6,690 nt of DNA from Muribaculaceae bacterium (lineage in GTDB: Bacteria; Bacteroidota; Bacteroidia; Bacteroidales; Muribaculaceae), in contig JAFLTK010000163.1 of NCBI GenBank assembly GCA_022511505.1, forward strand, positions 1 through 6,690. The letters are read 5' to 3'. The notes below the pieces were generated by a model. That model saw nothing but the letters and a program-made list of their open reading frames with translations, was not told the DNA's origin and ran no database searches. Numbering within the stretch: position 1 is the stretch's first letter; the number at the start of each line of letters is the position of its first letter. The position numbers and the translations under genes are program-made. Positions 5,517-6,690 of this stretch are shown here, piece by piece.

Positions 5517-5524
5517 CAAAAATA
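5517..5524 (-). promoter_or_regulatory. Candidate promoter for the YtxH/holin-like operon
   Basis: The minus strand reads TATTTTTG, an exact TAnnTTTG -7 match, placed just after the pectinesterase terminator in a very AT-rich stretch (5447-5544). No clear -33 TTTG was found at proper spacing. Transcription from here would leave a leader of roughly 180 nt before the first YtxH-type start at 5326. A promoter closer to the gene could exist. The 5327-5544 region otherwise holds no credible gene. Confidence 0.35.
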
Positions 5525-5529
5525 CCGCA

Positions 5530-5579
5530 CGTTTAAAAATAAATATGGGCAATACACGCCTTGGACGCGTATTGCCCAT
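5530..5579 (-). terminator. Intrinsic terminator of the pectinesterase gene
   Basis: In the minus-strand RNA, a 14-bp stem (5579-5566 with 5558-5545) encloses a seven-base loop TCCAAGG and is followed by ATTTATTTTT (5544-5535). One pair is G-U in this orientation. On the plus strand the same position would be an A-C mismatch, and no T-run follows there, so the element is directional for the minus strand. It starts 21 nt after the pectinesterase stop codon. It cleanly separates that gene from the YtxH/translation genes downstream. Confidence 0.9.
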
Positions 5580-5600
5580 TGTTATTGGGAGAACAGGGAT

Positions 5601-6690
5601 TTAGCGGTTAATTTGCTTTGTTACAACGGTTTGTCCGTTGCTGAGGGTCTCGACGGTGATGACAGAGCCTTTGTAACTGCTGTCGACGGCGATACCCTGA
5701 AGATTGTAACGCACGGTGCCGACAACTGTTGCATCGGCATCAACCTCGGTAACGCCGGCTCCGTTGCCAACCACGGCGGCAACACCATGGCCACCCATCG
5801 AGTTGATTGAGCGAATTGCAAAGGTATCGTTATCAGCAACTTCGCCCACGGCGTAGGTTGTGCCGGTGGTTACGATGGCGAGGAGTTGGCCGTTCTTGTA
5901 GAGACCATAGCCATTGGCGCCGTCTTTGGCTTCCCAACTGAGGATGCCATTCTCGAGTTTGGCGGCGGGAGCGTCAACCTGTGCGGCGAGTTCACGAGGA
6001 TTCCAATCGGGGAACACCTTTTCAATAGCATACTCGGCAGCCTCGTCGGCAGTCATTATAGTATTATATGTGTAACTTACGTCGCCCTTGGCAAACGTGA
6101 GGACGTTTGACTCGGGAGTGACGTTCTTGCCGCTGGCATCCATTGTATTAAACTCAACGAAGCATTTTGCGGCGGCATTGATGCCGTTGTAGTTCCAGCG
6201 AGTTGCGTTCAGTTTAGAGGGGTCATCGAGGGTCGTGTTGATGAAAGCACAACGCGGGTCATTGTTCCATGCGCGGCCGAAATTGTATTTCTCGGCATAG
6301 TTGACAACCTTACAGTTGTTGAACACATAGCCGTAGGGCTCGGATGCGATGGTTGCGGGTGCGGTCAGCGTACATTCTCCCTTACCGTTGGAGTTGCGCA
6401 TCTCGACAGTGATAGTCGAGTTCTCATAATACATGCGGCCCTCGCCACAGAAGAAGTCGACGGTGCCATGCACGTCACAGTCGGTCCAGTAGTACTGGCC
6501 GAGGTCGTTGTTGCTATAATATGTATCCTGGTGTGAGAGGAGACGCACGTTCTTACAGATGGTCTTCGGGCCCTTGTCCCACCATGCCACGGCGCGACCG
6601 CCTACCTGTTGGCCGGCGATAGTTGCATAGTAGTCGAGGTCATTCTTGAGCGTAAGGTCTTGGAGATAGATATTTGAACCGGTGTTCATC
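5601..6690 (-). CDS. Secreted pectinesterase (CE8), C-terminal 362 residues (5' end cut by window)
   Basis: This is a pectin methylesterase, which removes methyl esters from homogalacturonan so that lyases and hydrolases can cut it. It belongs to the right-handed beta-helix CE8 family. Visible motifs (numbered from the first in-window Met): H-Q54-D55-T-Y-Y-S, G-T-V-D78-F-F-C-G with the nucleophile-type Asp, and F-G-R139-A-W. The G-Q-A-V-A stretch of classic enzymes reads G-R32-A-V-A. After the helix (to about 232) comes a beta-sandwich, fibronectin-III-like segment (about 240-308), then a tail with Y-N-L-Q-G-I-A-V (328-335) and K-G-S-V-I-T-V, resembling the C-terminal secretion or sorting regions of Bacteroidales. 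The signal peptide and N-terminal strands lie beyond 6690, so the Met at 6689 is not the true start. It is terminated separately from the genes downstream. Confidence 0.92.
   Translation of the reverse strand, partial: MNTGSNIYLQDLTLKNDLDYYATIAGQQVGGRAVAWWDKGPKTICKNVRLLSHQDTYYSNNDLGQYYWTDCDVHGTVDFFCGEGRMYYENSTITVEMRNSNGKGECTLTAPATIASEPYGYVFNNCKVVNYAEKYNFGRAWNNDPRCAFINTTLDDPSKLNATRWNYNGINAAAKCFVEFNTMDASGKNVTPESNVLTFAKGDVSYTYNTIMTADEAAEYAIEKVFPDWNPRELAAQVDAPAAKLENGILSWEAKDGANGYGLYKNGQLLAIVTTGTTYAVGEVADNDTFAIRSINSMGGHGVAAVVGNGAGVTEVDADATVVGTVRYNLQGIAVDSSYKGSVITVETLSNGQTVVTKQINR

Noticed and set aside
1..6690. CRISPR array, insertion sequence, tRNA or rRNA
   Set aside because: No regularly spaced repeats, transposase motifs with terminal inverted repeats, or tRNA/rRNA signatures were seen on either strand.

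Overview
The window reads as a stretch of a Bacteroidota chromosome, most likely order Bacteroidales. A gut family such as Muribaculaceae is plausible but unproven. The evidence is as follows: none of the nine visible starts has a Shine-Dalgarno sequence; two spacers carry a TAnnTTTG-type -7 box; PrmA has the NINRN form of its NPxY-like motif; and the last gene ends in the Y-N-L-Q-G-I tail typical of secreted Bacteroidales proteins. Every supported gene lies on the minus strand, so the biological order runs from high to low coordinates.

Layout in transcription order: (1) The 3' part of a secreted pectinesterase (6690-5601, 5' end outside the window), closed by a strong intrinsic terminator. 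(2) An AT-rich stretch with a candidate promoter, where the next transcription unit probably begins. (3) Four small genes: two YtxH-type membrane-anchor proteins, a two-helix 'phage holin family' (YqjE-like) membrane protein, and a short basic protein that resembles YqjK in size and layout. (4) A translation block: prmA (methyltransferase for ribosomal protein L11), thrS (threonyl-tRNA synthetase), infC (IF3), rpmI (bL35) and the first eight codons of rplT (bL20) at the window edge.

The thrS-infC-rpmI-rplT order is a classic conserved translation operon. Its spacers here (thrS leader, infC-rpmI, rpmI-rplT) each contain a plausible RNA stem-loop, which fits the leader or operator control known for these genes elsewhere, although no known motif could be confirmed. 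No intrinsic terminator was seen between the first YtxH gene and rplT, so read-through from the small membrane-protein genes into the translation genes is possible.

The most interesting idea is that the YtxH/YtxH/holin-like/basic-protein cluster is a Bacteroidota counterpart of the enterobacterial yqjD-yqjE-yqjK set, whose YqjD tethers ribosomes to the inner membrane in stationary phase. Here the cluster sits directly upstream of ribosome-related genes. That is an inference from protein layout and neighbourhood. No CRISPR array, insertion sequence, tRNA, rRNA or obvious foreign island was seen.
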